Shown one piece after another: positions 1 to 10,980 of a stretch of DNA of 64,000 nt. Within the stretch, counting starts at the first letter, position 1, and each line of letters begins with the position of its first letter. The DNA comes from Odontesthes bonariensis (lineage: Eukaryota > Chordata > Actinopteri > Atheriniformes > Atherinopsidae), in assembly GCF_027942865.1 (NCBI RefSeq), contig NC_134510.1, forward strand, positions 8,466,001 through 8,530,000, given 5' to 3'. Under the pieces are notes generated by a model. It did no database searches and was not told where the DNA came from. It saw nothing but the letters and a program-made list of their open reading frames with translations. A program made the position numbers and the translations under genes.

Positions 1-267
1 GCATTTGTTCATTGAATACTAGCCTATAAAAATAAACATTTCTAATAAACACAGTTGGTACAATCTCAACCAATGAAGTAGGCAGTAGGCACACAAGTTA
101 CAAGTACATAAAGTTGAGGTCTTGGGGGGAAAAAAAAGTATCAGTTTTAAAAAAAGTCTGGAATTTTAATATATAAAAAAAAGAGCAAACATAATACAGG
201 TATAAGGTACACATATATACTTTAGAAACAGTGCAGTAACTAATTACAGTTCATGTACAAACTAACT

Positions 268-453
268 TCAAACATCTGATTTATCTGCACTTACATCATC
301 CGTCAACCATGGCATGACCATGGAAGATTGTGCCAACAAGTCCTGTGGGCAAACACTGCGAATGTCCTTCATGCTCAAAGGAAATCGTCTTGACACGTTA
401 GTGATGACATGACTTTCTTCGCGGCGTCCAGACAACAACTCCTCGAGTTTTCC
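268..453 (-). pseudogene. possible terminal coding exon, unrecognised protein
   Basis: Read on the minus strand, this stretch is open for about 61 codons after an AG (possible splice acceptor) and ends at TGA. The composition looks protein-like: it begins with GKLEELLSGRREE and ends in an acidic tail, ADKSDV. I do not recognise the family. It may be the last exon of the decayed gene described at 2124-7149, separated from it by insertions, or a piece of another mobile element. It is too short to be tracked as an ORF with its own ATG. Confidence 0.3.
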
Positions 454-492
454 CTTAATACAAACAGTAGGACAAAAATATTAATTTTCAAT

Positions 493-698
493 CAAACAGA
501 GCACTGTGAGATCATCATTTCAGGCACAACTATATGCCATAGATGATAATGAAAATGTAATAAAAATCACACTCTTAAATCATATTAAGACTAAATTAAA
601 ATCCAACACCTGTTGTGTGATGAGTTTTTATTACATTTTCATTATCATCTATGGCATATAGTTGTGCCTGAAATGATGATCTCACAGTGCTCTGTTTG
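493..698. repeat. near-perfect inverted repeat (about 80-bp arms, 42-bp loop)
   Basis: The arm at 493-572 is reverse-complementary to 615-698, with only a short gap near the loop side. Transcribed or single-stranded, it would form a hairpin of about 80 bp. It carries no ORF. It resembles a palindromic miniature transposon or a local inverted duplication. Confidence 0.8.
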
Positions 699-699
699 G

Positions 700-1283
700 A
701 TGTAGACATTTGCAGCTACAGTTGGCTTAAGATCTTCCTTCCCTTCTAACAAAGATCAAAGAAGAATTTGTGACTTATTTGGCAAACAGGTTTACCTCTT
801 AACATTACTGTTTTCATCAGTTTGGGCTACTATAACATGATTGTAGATTTAGGTTAATGAATTTTTTTTTTTAATGTTTACACCTCGAACACTTTTAAAT
901 CCTGTATTATGTTATAATATATAGCGAAAAAGACTGTAGACCCAGCCAATGTTCCCTCTAATTTTTCATGTGTCTGGGCAAACACACAAGCTCCCTGAGC
1001 ACACTGAGGACCACTGTGAGCAACATCTGCACGCTGTGGCCACACACCTGTATCACACCTGTTCAAAACCTTGGATCATAGCAAGTTACATTAGCCTGGC
1101 GACGCCATCCTACGTACTTCCGCCCAAAGATTTTGGCTCCGCACATAGTTTGGCCAAATCCCCCTACCTCGGTTCGCTCAGTGTTTTGCCAATCAGCAAA
1201 CAGTTGCGAGTGGTGGCGCAGAACTCACGCGCGGAGTCCATTGTAGTCCATATAATTGTAGTTCAACCGCAGCGGAAATAAAC
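700..1283. other. no gene seen; CpG-containing leader of the helicase fragment
   Basis: I find no supported coding region. From about 1090 the sequence becomes CpG-rich and leads directly into the helicase-like start at 1284. It may be the 5' region of the same degenerate element. Confidence 0.4.
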
Positions 1284-1444
1284 ATGGCGACGGAAGAACG
1301 CTAGAAGCTATCCATGAAGTTGTCTCAACTCTGGAGAGCATTATACAATTAAAACGAGAGCAAGAGGAATGCCTCGTCAATTTTGTTAGTGGCAAGGATG
1401 TCGTAGCTCTCCTTCCAACTGGCTTTGGGAAAAGTTTGATTTAA
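1284..1444 (+). pseudogene. RecQ-like DNA helicase N-terminal fragment (broken)
   Basis: An ATG at 1284 begins MATEER. After a one-base frame break the reading continues through LKREQEECL and the Walker A box LLPTGFGKS, which is typical of RecQ-family helicases. It then meets a TAA stop at 1442-1444, where the family would have a tyrosine followed by Gln. No later helicase motifs follow. RecQ-like helicase fragments are scattered in fish genomes, and this looks like one more dead copy rather than a host helicase gene. Confidence 0.6.
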
Positions 1445-2123
1445 CAAATGGTACCGGTATAATGAAAGCGGATGTGGGAAGCGTGATTCGCGAGCTAGAG
1501 CCTCGCGAGAGTAAGCATGAACCTCGGCGCATAACCTACGTCCTTTCTAAACATTACTGATTGGTTAAGGGAACTCCAATGAATTTAAGTTGCTGAGTAA
1601 GGTCCCACCCTCCATGGAAACAGATTCCTCTTGGGTTTTTCCAGACTGTTTGACGGAGTCAACAGTCGGCTTTACAATATTACTGGGCATGTATTGTTGT
1701 AATGTTTTAAATACTTGAACGCAGTTTTTCTAGAGAAAATAATTGTTTTGTATATGGGATTATCGTCCATCGACTCTTTTGGGCTTTCACATGCGCGAGC
1801 CTACAACCAGCCGGTGAGTTACATGCTGTTTATAAAGTTGTTTTGTAACGTCCCCATGCCAGTAATGTGAGAACCATGCATTTGGTTTTGATGGTAAGGC
1901 TTGTGACTTTATTGTCGGATGGTTTATAAAGTGGTGTGACGTTTCTGCTGTGTGCAAGTTGATGTTTTACGTGGAAGGGTTAGCACTTGCCCCTTAGCCA
2001 CCACGTATTAGCCTCGCATGACAGGCTGTGCGAACAGCGCGATCTCCACACAGGGAGCGCAGATTTGCACCTCTCTGTGTCCTACTATCAGTATTTGACA
2101 ACCTCTAGCAATGGAAACGCGCT
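1445..2123. other. no gene seen
   Basis: No supported ORF or repeat was identified. The first part (1460-1560) is rich in CpG and could be a continuation of the helicase-bearing element. Confidence 0.4.
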
Positions 2124-2667
2124 TCAAATGCCCCGGAGTTCCCCTTTAAAGTGTGCCTCTTTCATTTGGCACAATGAATATCTCACAGAGGCAAGTTCAC
2201 GATTAAACTGCTCTGCAACTGATGAGTTTATTTCTGTCCTGAGGGTGGGGCAGATATTGAGACTTCTCAGCCTCTCCTCTGGACGTTTTTGGTGGAATCG
2301 GTCATACAGGGAATATCTCTGCTGTGCCTGTGACAAGATGTGTTGCCGCCATTCTGTCACCATCCAGACTTCCCTGTTGTAGCAGTGGGAACCTCAGGTT
2401 CTTAACCCACTCCATGTCCATTTCCAACTCTTTATTGACAGCCATCTTTATGTTGTCAGGGGTTGGAGCACACAGTCTTCCATCATGTGTCTTGAAATAT
2501 TGTTGTCTCGTCCTGTTATTTGTATGCCGAGCAACATCGGAAATGTAGCATGTGGGTAAGTGTTTAAAACTAAGCAGCCCATCTGTGTGGTCCCTGGCTG
2601 AGTCCGTCCAGAAGAGGAAATTTAAATTATAAACAACCCCATGCATACATGAAAAATGAAGGACACC
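2124..2667 (-). pseudogene. C-terminal exon of the decayed gene
   Basis: After an AG acceptor it reads GGVLHFSCMHGVVYNLNF and continues through FKHLPTCYISDVARH and the TPDNIKMAV segment. It then shifts frame near 2340 into QQRYSLYDRFHQKRPEERL and finally VAEQFNRELASVRY. The conserved C-x-H-G and later E fit a transposase-like core, which is my inference. The block ends at a TGA. Confidence 0.45.
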
Positions 2668-3958
2668 ACCTAAAGATTAGAAAAGATCATATTACATAAT
2701 GCTGTTATCAGAAGAAAATTTTTTTTTTTTTTTTAAATCAAAATCATATTTAAAAATTTCTCACCACCAGCTTTCTGGATTTTCCGAAATAGCTTGGGGT
2801 ATATGTCCTTGAAATCCAGCAGTTCCTCGAGCCTTAGCATCAGATCTGCGATGGAGCCCTCGGCTGACACACCCAATGCATAACAAGCATCTTGAATTTC
2901 TTTTTTTTTTTAAAAGACCAAAAAGATACCCATTATGTTACTGGTGTGGTGGGGCATTGGACCCTAGTCCAAGGAGTGGGTGGACAACAGGATAATCTAT
3001 ACTGGCTTTATTACAAATGGGATAACAGATGAGGTGGGTGTGGCTGACTGACAGGAGTGGAGCAGTGGTGGGGTGAGTGGAAATTACACTGAGAGGCATG
3101 AAGGAAAAGGGGGAACTAAGGGTAAGATACTGTGATCCTGACACATTACACACACACACAGTATGTCATATAACATATTGTTACAAAACAAAAATACAAC
3201 CCACAACCATAATATGGATGGCATTTAATTTGGGCCTATGTGTAGTTACAATATACTGTAGAGCAAGCAATATTAACACACAGTGTACCTTCTTTGAATC
3301 TAGTAAATCCAGAATGATGTCCTCATTTATCGGTTTGAGGGGATGCTTGGTGTCAGTGTTTTTTTCATGGCCTTTCTTAACTCCGTTTTTGGCAGAATAT
3401 TTCCCACTCTGGTGTGCTCTCCCATCCACGGTGCCAAAGTGGAGTGTCCAATAGAGTTGTGGTAAGGGTTAGCCACAGATGATCCTATTTAACATTAGTT
3501 TATCACAAAGCTTAAGTCAAAGTGTACGGTTGCTATTGTTTGTTCTTGAAAATTTCACACTTTTCTACATTTATGATAGTATATAGCACTGTCCATATGT
3601 AGTCCAAACCTGATATTAGTCCTTCGGCTATCAGTGACCTGTCCAAGTCCGTCCACGCCTTTACGATATCAACCTCAAGGTCTTCCTCGGAAACAGTCAC
3701 TGGATCGGGCCTTTTAAACGTCCCAACCAATACAAACATTCATGGAGATAACAAAAGTAAACAATAACTTAATATATGAAATTAATAAAACTATGCAACA
3801 TTTTCCATTGCAACATTAAATAATAAATTAAATATTTTATCACTACCCACCTGACATACTTGACACAGGCACACTTTTGTATCTGTAAGTCAGTTGTGAG
3901 AATTTATATCAGAAATGTAATGTTACCATGGATTAAAACATATTAGAAAAATGTTCTT

Positions 3959-4399
3959 ACGTGGGATATCAAAGGCCAGTTTCCAGTTGGCATCAGCCAC
4001 GACCACAGCAGGATGATGCCCACACTGGTAGCAGGAAAACTCGAAGTTGAAATCAGTGAGATAAAGTGATGGAATGCTTTCCTCACTGTTTGGTGATGGT
4101 ATCTGTTGTCATTAAACAATGACAGTGTCCATCATACGTCCACTAGTTGTCTTGTTCTGTAATGAAAAACCAACATACAAATATGATATGTTATCAATGT
4201 TTTGCTGATATAAATGCTGGTTGAAATTTTTTGGCCTACAAGTTGTTATGATTTCCTTACCGCCAAACCAGAAAGCAAAAGCTGACACAAAGGCAATGTC
4301 AACAGTACGCGGTTATTAAAGTTGTGGAAACCAGAGGAATATTCCTGGAACCTCACAACGTTACTGCATACTGGGCACTTTTTTTTACAGCTACCTGTT
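3959..4399 (-). pseudogene. Cys-cluster exons of the decayed gene
   Basis: Exon 4399-4262 (AG acceptor, GTAAGG donor) reads KKKCPVCSNVVRFQEYSSG, a paired-cysteine module. Exon 4158-3959 ends FEFSCYQCGHHPAVVVADAN before a GTAAGA donor, a second CxxC module followed by an acidic residue. Its first part is out of frame and contains two adjacent stops, so a small indel has occurred. Confidence 0.5.
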
Positions 4400-4423
4400 A
4401 ATTGAAAGAAAATTGTTTAAAAA

Positions 4424-4428
<5 letters not shown>

Positions 4429-4457
<29 letters not shown>
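4429..4457. repeat. (TA)n microsatellite
   Basis: About 14 perfect TA units lie in an intron-like gap of the decayed gene. Confidence 0.9.
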
Positions 4458-4460
<3 letters not shown>

Positions 4461-4563
4461 CTGTACATTATTTGACATAGCAGATGTAATTGAAAAAACA
4501 TATCTGAAGTTGATGTCAGTTAATGTTTAGATAAACATCAAATTACAATTTTTATAGACTTAC

Positions 4564-5590
4564 CTTTATGGACATAATTAATCCCATACACCACAGCTTG
4601 CGTGGTGACTGTGTTGGAGGGATTCAGAGCTGGAGGGGTGGGACCAGGACAGTAGGGACAAGTGTTTTCTGTGGGGACAAAACATGGTGGTGGTTGCTGC
4701 TCCTTAGTCCTCAGCTGTAGAGGCAAATCTTGTAGGCATGGGATGCGCTTCTTTGTCATGATTCAGATTTTGAGACCGTTGACAGGTTGATGATCTTCAC
4801 AAATGATGCTAGTTTCAACTATGTGACTTTCCAGGTCATCTATGTCTTGGGTTTGAATGTCCAATTTTGACATTAAAGTGCCTGGGGACTCTTGAAAAAT
4901 CCACCACATGGCCATCATGCGGTGGATACACCGGTGTGAAGTCCCAGTCCCGACACTTACGGTTCCATTTTCCCCACAAATGTGTCAAACGTGACTACAG
5001 TTCTTCCGAACTGACACCAGTTGTCTTTCTGTAATGTGAAGACTGAGAAAAAAAAAAAAAAAAACACCTTTTGGCGTATCCCTCATCGTGAAAAAAAAGA
5101 AAAACACTGTCCAATTGAAGTTTGTTTGCTTCCTGATTGACGTTTTCACATTTGACACCCCACTCAGAGGACATCAATCCCTTACTTAGCATGTCGTTGA
5201 GGGAGGCAGATGTGAGGACTTCTGGCTTTGCATAGGACTTGGCACTCTTTGTCCCCAAGTGCTTGCATTCCTTTCCAGGATTGCCTGAGGACCATGCAAT
5301 TTGCATAAATTTCCTGCAATTTGGAACCTCACAGTCCATCTTTGTGGACTTAATAACATGTACTGGCAAAACAAGGCTGTGGTCATACTTTGGTGTGACA
5401 TAAATCCCATTTCTTACATCTATACAAATCATGGGGGCAATGTAGGTCTCTGATATGTCTTTTGAGATTTTTATGTGAACTAAGCTCAGCAGTACAGTGC
5501 GGACATGACCACTTTTCAGTTTTACAGTCCGTTGTCTGTGGGGTCTTCTTTGACATTGTCGGCTTCTCTTTTTAAAGCCTTTGCCTTACC
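4564..5590 (-). pseudogene. large central exon of the decayed gene with several frame breaks
   Basis: The block begins with a C2H2 finger (CPHCTAELSSHKNLKRHIRD). It then shifts frame by one base in a C-run near 5431 into DVRNGIYVTPKYDHSL and CEVPNCRKFMQIAWSSGNPG. A T/A-run near 5050 breaks it again. Further on, CIHRMMAMWWIFQE is followed by an in-frame TGA and then TKKRIPCLQDLPLQLR, ending at a GTAAG donor. A cysteine/histidine pattern such as CIHR is typical of SWIM-like zinc motifs. This is clearly a dead copy. Confidence 0.5.
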
Positions 5591-6102
5591 TGCAAAATAA
5601 AACTCAAAGACAGTTGTTATTGTGAAACATTACAGTACTGATAAAAGATGTTTAAACCACGATACAAAAGTCACTGTATTTCTGCCCTCTGACTATCTCT
5701 TGAGTATATTTATCTTGTACCACACACAGGGAGCTGCAATCGAAAACATAACTGAGGAGGACACACCACAGATGACCATCAGACTAAAAATTTGCAAAAT
5801 TATTCAAATACAATTTAAAGTAAAATATTTCATATACATAAATGCAGGTACATATAATTATCTTCCTGTGGGCTCACTGAGTGACTGAAGTAGGTACAGA
5901 CATATTTAACCATTTTAAAAATGTAATTAAACTCTGTCAGGACATGAAAATATGCTCCTTTCTGGACACACATAATCTCTTTTATATGAAGTGTAGTGTT
6001 ATTAGCATTACCTGCATCAAACTCAACAATATGACCCTTTCTGAATAAAGTATTTTATAAAAAAAATTATAACAAATACTAATGTTTTAATGTCATGTAA
6101 TT

Positions 6103-6575
6103 GTCAGGAGTGGGGTGGTGAAGGTAGGACACAGATGCGGACTTCAAAAGAACTTGGATTTATTTCAAGAAAATAAAAGTTCTAACAAAAAGCGTGGCTG
6201 AGCCGGATTCAAAAACGTGACAGAAAAACAAACAAAAGGACTTGGCAAGGCATGGAATAAATAAATACTTAGCTTGATAAATACGTGGCTTCGTGGCATG
6301 AAGAGTCGAAATCAGGAGCAAGGTGTCACTGTAAGAGGGTAAGACAAAGATCCGGCAAGCTGACAGGGGAGACTGGAAACTAAATAGAGGGCTGGGAGTG
6401 ATTGGAGAGTGAGTGCAACTGAGGGGAAAAACACAGGTGAAGTGAGTGAAACTAATGAACTGGTAAGTGAAGGGAAACTAAAACATGGCAAAACTAAAAA
6501 CTAAACATGGACTATAAAACTAAAATGTAACCTAAAACATAAAACTTAAAACATAGTCCCGTGGGCGTGACAGTT
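6103..6575. mobile_element. probable non-autonomous DNA transposon, no coding capacity
   Basis: This 470-bp non-coding block begins near TTGTCAGGAGTGGGG and ends near GGGCGTGACAG, giving a short imperfect terminal inversion (TGTCA). It is compositionally distinct from its flanks and sits within an intron-like gap of the decayed gene. I could not find a convincing target duplication. Confidence 0.35.
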
Positions 6576-6766
6576 ATACCTTGTTTTTTGCTTGATTCAA
6601 TACCTCCAGGAGAAAAATGGAAAGAAAATGTGTTAAACATCAGGATTATATAATTGTATACTTCATTAAATTAGACTTTAAATACAAAAAAAACCCAACA
6701 ACTTTGATTTGATTGATTGGAACATTGGATGTCGCAGCAGAACACCTACCATGCACGGCTTTTAAA

Positions 6767-7149
6767 TGCGTCATGAAGTAGCATGGCCGTGAAAGAGTTG
6801 TAAAATTGCAGAAGGGACAATGGTAGTGGCTTCTGTTTGATGGAGTTTTGTCCTTGCAGAAGCAGGCCACCACAAATTTCTCTGTGAAATTGAAATGGGT
6901 CAAAAAATTAAATAAGAAATAAAAATAATAATAATCATTTCAATACATGAAATCACATCCTACACCTTTATTGTTCAGGTGTACTACATACCTTCATTGT
7001 TTTCCAAAAAGTACATTGCATCTGCAAGATGCTTTTTGGTAAGATGAATCTTATTTGCCATTTCCTTTGTTTGGCAGAAGACACATTCAGAACCAACACA
7101 GGCCAAAAACGATGTTACATCGGAGAAAATCTGATGTGAACCTATACAA
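6767..7149 (-). pseudogene. two N-terminal zinc-finger exons of the decayed gene
   Basis: Exon 7149-6992 reads SHQIFSDVTSFLACVG and then a CVFCQ...HLTKKHL finger-like motif, ending at a GTATGT donor. Exon 6888-6767 follows a CACAG acceptor and contains the C2H2 finger CPFC...HLKAVH, then a GT donor. Both blocks are open and phase-compatible. The upstream start codon was not found. Confidence 0.5.
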
Positions 7150-7911
7150 AAAAATTAACAAAGTTGACAATAACATAGCCGTGTTTAAAACTATTTATAA
7201 GTACATTAAAAAGTGTTTTTAAAAGGGCAAAATAACAGTTATCACAGTTATTTATCTCACTGATAAATTTAATTTACTTATAAGCCCAACTCACCTTCCA
7301 TTTTCCAAACTAGTGAAAAATAAAGACGCGGCGTAAAGTCGAGAGTCTGCGGAAACATTTAAGTTAAGAGTCATTGGACAATGAAATTATAGCACTTGTA
7401 ATTTAAATACTTGTAATAATTCATTGTAAAGTAAAAAGGCCGACATATCATGAATAAACAACATTTTTAATTAATAGCACAGAAAAAAACTTCTTTACTT
7501 TTTGTGGTGGATGCTCTTACAACCACCACATCGTGTTAGCATTTATTTATTCTATATTTGCATTTTAGATCATTTGAATGATTTAGGGCCTGGTTACATG
7601 GAAACGTTTTTCACTATAACCGATATTTTTGCTTATCGTTTGGCTGTCGCAGCCACATGGAGCCGGCGTTCTGGGTACCCCAAAACGATACTTTTGGAGA
7701 ATGGGTTCCAGCGTTCCAAGGAACGCCGCCGTTCGCGTTGCCATTGTTACAGCCAGAACGGATTTGTTTACATCTGCGTCACAGCCACATGACCAACGCC
7801 AGTGACGTATACACATACGTCAGTGACCAGAACAAAAAGCGGCTTTGTGCGCAACATCCATTCAAAATCCGGAAGAAGAAGACAACACAACAAGGACAGA
7901 CAGCGATCATC

Positions 7912-8697
7912 ATGGACCCCACAACATTGATAGTAGCACTGCTGCAGACACTTCTAACTACAGCGGCGTTGTTGAAGGAACATTTACAGGAGATGTGCCA
8001 ATTAAACGTGGAGCAGGAACGGATTAACAACTTCGTGCGCCAGATTATGTTGCACCCTCAACGGCGTGTAACCAGACGGGCCACAAGAAGGAGATTTTGG
8101 GTGAGACCTGGAAGAACCAGTAGCTGGTGGGACAACTTCGTGAATGGCGTTGTTCTGGAGGAAGAATAGAAAGAGAACTTTCGCATGTCTAGGCCTTCGC
8201 TTGTGGCCCTGAGTGAAGAACTTCGTCCTCACATTGAAGGCCAAACAACCAACATGCGTGAAGCAATCGCGCCGTTAAAGAAGTAGTGCCCTCAACACTC
8301 GCGGCATAATTCACTTCCCTATACGTGTTCCATTATGTGTTGGGTTGTTTGTTCATCATCTACAATGTTGTACCTAACGTAATGTTTGCGGTCTCTTTGC
8401 AACGTCTACAGGTTGCTCTTACGCTATATTACCTTAGCGACATGGGCACGCAAAGGAAGACTGCTAACTCCTTCGGGTTGTCCAAGCAGACTGTCTCCGT
8501 CGTCGTGAGGCAGACATGTCCTGCACAACTACTGCGAAGAAAGAAGTGAGGCAGTGGACGAACTGTTTGTGGCGAGCGCTCTGCAAAGAGACCAGGAAGT
8601 ACAGCCTCCCACACGAAACAACAGCTACCTGACTGACTGTAACGAGGCAGAGGCGAAAAGGGTTAGAAGGGTCCTTACAAAGTTCCTTGACCCTTGA
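7912..8697 (+). pseudogene. Harbinger (HARBI1-like) transposase, core deleted
   Basis: Exon 1 starts MDPTTLIVALLQ and contains RRRFWVRPGRTSSWWDNFVN, the N-terminal signature of HARBI1-like nucleases. A TAG at 8167-8169 interrupts it where homologues have Trp before ENFRMS. The same frame then continues to about 8280. After a CTACAG acceptor at about 8410 comes the helix-turn-helix part (RKTANSFGLSKQTVS). The reading then jumps directly to the C-terminal tail EAKRVRRVLTKFLDP ending at TGA 8695-8697. The whole catalytic DDE region is missing, so no active nuclease is possible. Confidence 0.75.
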
Positions 8698-9132
8698 ACA
8701 TTTTGTGTTGTATACACTGCCACTTGTCTTTTAATTCACCAATCATTTTGTATAACATATGTCCTGCCCAGCCCATGGATACCCTAAGGTGTGTGTGTGT
8801 GTGTGGAAGCGTTTCAAATTGTTTGTACATTGCATTCAGTGTTGTCTACAGCTTTACATTTACTGTACAGAATTTTTAATACAGAAGTAACTGCAGTTTG
8901 TTTCCTGTCTTTTGTAACACATACACAGTGTAGTTCATACACAGCTATACATTCATCTCTTATAAAAAGCTGTGTAGTCATTTCTTATAAACAGCTGTGT
9001 AGAGTTTTAAAAAAAAATAGCTGTACAGTCACCTCATATAAACACCCGTGTGTTTCATGTGTGTGGCTGTCTTAAGTGTGGTGTTTTGCATGGAACACAA
9101 ACAGCCATTCTTATAAACAGCCCGGAATATTA

Positions 9133-9371
9133 ACACTTTCACCGGTGTCCATAGAAAAGGATGAAACATGACCACCATGCCACTCCCCCTCATCATCACC
9201 AGCACTTCTCTATTCATAGCTGATGGGCCCTCGGAAGGCAGGTCTTACATGTAAATGGTTGCCATCCATGAGTATGTAGCACATTCACCGGTGTGCATAG
9301 AAAAAGATGACACGTGACAATCAAGCCACCCCCCCTCATTATCACCTAGCACTTCTCTATTCATAGCTGAA
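9133..9371. repeat. two diverged direct repeats inside the Harbinger element
   Basis: The segments around 9133-9222 and 9277-9371 are about 90 bp each and share the same order of blocks (TTCACCGGTG, CATAGAAAA, CACTTCTCTATTCATAGCTG). They lie between the two convergent genes, in non-coding DNA. Confidence 0.6.
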
Positions 9372-9763
9372 ATGGTTGGCATTCCTGTACAGTCGCACCA
9401 TGGCTTCACCGTTGCTCATAGGAAACAGGCGTGCTGTTTTCTATAGGCTACAGAATTTCACATGGATTTTTTTTGTGGAGAAGTGAGCTCATGTAAAGAT
9501 TGTCTCACAGTACCCCGCTCTTGCTATACACTCCACTGTAAGATGCACCTGCGATTCATGTGGGCTTATTTTCACCTTTGCTGTGGGCTTATGTTCGCCA
9601 TTGCTTTGGTACTCACAATCACAAATCAACAGACTGACAACCATTGTCAATTGCTCTTTGATTTATTGCACAAAAAAGCTTAAAAAAATTCACACACAAT
9701 ATATCAGAGTAAAAGTACAAAATGTAAGTAGAAAAAAATATTCAATAAACTGTGCAAAAGTAT

Positions 9764-10231
9764 TCACACCGTTCTGGTAACAATTGGGTTGATGTCAGAT
9801 GTGGTGTGTGAAGGTGTGTAGCTGGGCATTGAGGTAGCGGCATGTGCTGGTGTGTAGTTTGGTGTGGCGTGTGATGGTGTACATGCATCTGGACGTGGCG
9901 TGGTGAGGTGCGGTGCGTGGGGTGCTGGTGTGGTGAGGTAGGGTGCTGGTGTGGTGAGATGCGGTGCGTGGTGTGCTAGCAGTGCATATGTATGTGGAGC
10001 AAGGACTTGCTGTTGCTGGAGAAGGGTTTTCACCATGTCAAACCCAGCCTCGAGGGTGTGTGAGAGTCTGTCGATGTTGGCGTTCAGCCGCTCCTCGGTC
10101 TCACGGACATGCATCTCCGAGCTCTCCATCAGCTCGAGCATTCGCCTCATGATTTTGATGTCCTCCTCTGCTATTGCTTCTGCTGGAGCCTTCCTCTTCA
10201 GTCGGCCGGTCCTGTGGTTGATAAGTTTGTC
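9764..10231 (-). CDS. Myb/SANT-like protein of the Harbinger element, exon 2
   Basis: After a TTTTTAAG acceptor the frame continues DKLINHRTGRLKRKAPAEA. A helical segment rich in Glu, Met and Leu follows (about 45 residues), then a low-complexity C-terminus made of HAPHLTTPAP-like repeats, ending at the stop at 9764. With exon 1 it gives 313 residues with no break. Intron 10232-10506 has GT-AG ends and contains a LINE tail fragment. Whether it is still expressed is unknown. Confidence 0.6.
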   Translation of the reverse strand, partial: DKLINHRTGRLKRKAPAEAIAEEDIKIMRRMLELMESSEMHVRETEERLNANIDRLSHTLEAGFDMVKTLLQQQQVLAPHTYALLAHHAPHLTTPAPYLTTPAPHAPHLTTPRPDACTPSHATPNYTPAHAATSMPSYTPSHTTSDINPIVTRTV

Positions 10232-10365
10232 CTTAAAAACAAAGAAAATACATTTTAGAATGCATCACCACCCATCATGCACATTATTGCACAATATATT
10301 TAACATAGCACACACTTACATTTAGCCATAGGTAGCTAATTATAAATATTTCCTGTGCACTATGT

Positions 10366-10450
10366 TTCTACTAGTGATGTTGGCTATGATTATGTCCTCG
10401 ATTGTAAGTCGCTTTGGTTAAAACGCGTCTGCCAAATGCAATGTAATGTA
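10366..10450 (+). repeat. LINE 3'-tail fragment in the Myb/SANT gene intron
   Basis: It contains the motif TTGTAAGTCGCTTTGG followed by a (ATGTA)-rich end, the same terminal motif as the LINE remnant at 23640-23950. It is a very short fragment inserted in the intron. Confidence 0.6.
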
Positions 10451-10506
10451 AGCGGTAGCTCACTTTAAAGCATGATACAATGGTCTATGGAACCATGAAA
10501 CCTTAC

Positions 10507-10980
10507 CTGAAGCAAATTTCTCCTACGCACGATTTCTGCGTCTGAGTCTTCGGTGGTCTCTTCGGTCTCTTCCACCAGATCGCCGCTCTCGAAGCCGGAT
10601 GGAATGGGGGTCACTGCCGGCGATCCACCCCAGATCTCGTGGCAGAGCTCGTAAAAGATGAGGACTCCGTGGCTACTCAGGCGTCCGCTGTCGACGGCAT
10701 GGCGGTACTTGTTCCTCACCGCCTTCAGCTTTGCGGTGATCTGCGTTTTAGTAATGGTGCTGGGCTCATGGGGAAAGTCCTTCCCTGCAGCCGCCGCGTC
10801 CCCAGTGGTGTATTGCTGCCGGAAAGCTACAGCAATATCCTGGTACTTGTTTTGACAAGTCTCCCAGTCTACATTCTCCTCGTATCTTGTCGTCTTGTAC
10901 TCCAAGGTTACCCGCAGGAGTAACTCCACCTCATCGTCGGTCCAGACGAGAGAGTCGTTTCTTCTTGCAGACGAGGACAT
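10507..10980 (-). CDS. Myb/SANT-like DNA-binding protein of the Harbinger element, exon 1
   Basis: From ATG at 10980 the frame is open for 158 codons, starting MSSSARRNDSLVWTDDEVEL. The WTDDEVELLL start and later RNKYRHA segment are typical of the Myb/SANT-like (MADF-like) proteins that accompany Harbinger transposases and help bring them to DNA. The exon ends in an acidic stretch and a CAG|GTAAGG donor. Upstream in-frame Met codons exist (to 11163), but 10980 is the better start because the domain begins directly after it. It joins exon 2 in phase 0. Confidence 0.65.

Larger units (their letters stand above)
2124..7149 (-). pseudogene. decayed multi-exon zinc-finger / Cys-cluster gene, probably transposon-derived
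   Basis: At least eight exon-like blocks lie in order on the minus strand: 7149-6992, 6888-6767, about 5590-4564, 4399-4262, 4158-3959, 3722-3612, about 3455-3293 and 2884-2770, then 2667-2124. Most are bounded by AG and GT. They encode C2H2-like fingers, a SWIM-like CIHRMM motif, CxxC clusters and a C-terminal all-alpha segment. From memory, the order resembles teleost repeats annotated 'HMG domain-containing protein 3-like', which I associate with KDZ/Zisupton-type transposases. The reading is broken by several frameshifts, in-frame stops (near 4095 and 4760) and an A-run, so it cannot make the full protein. Confidence 0.5.
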
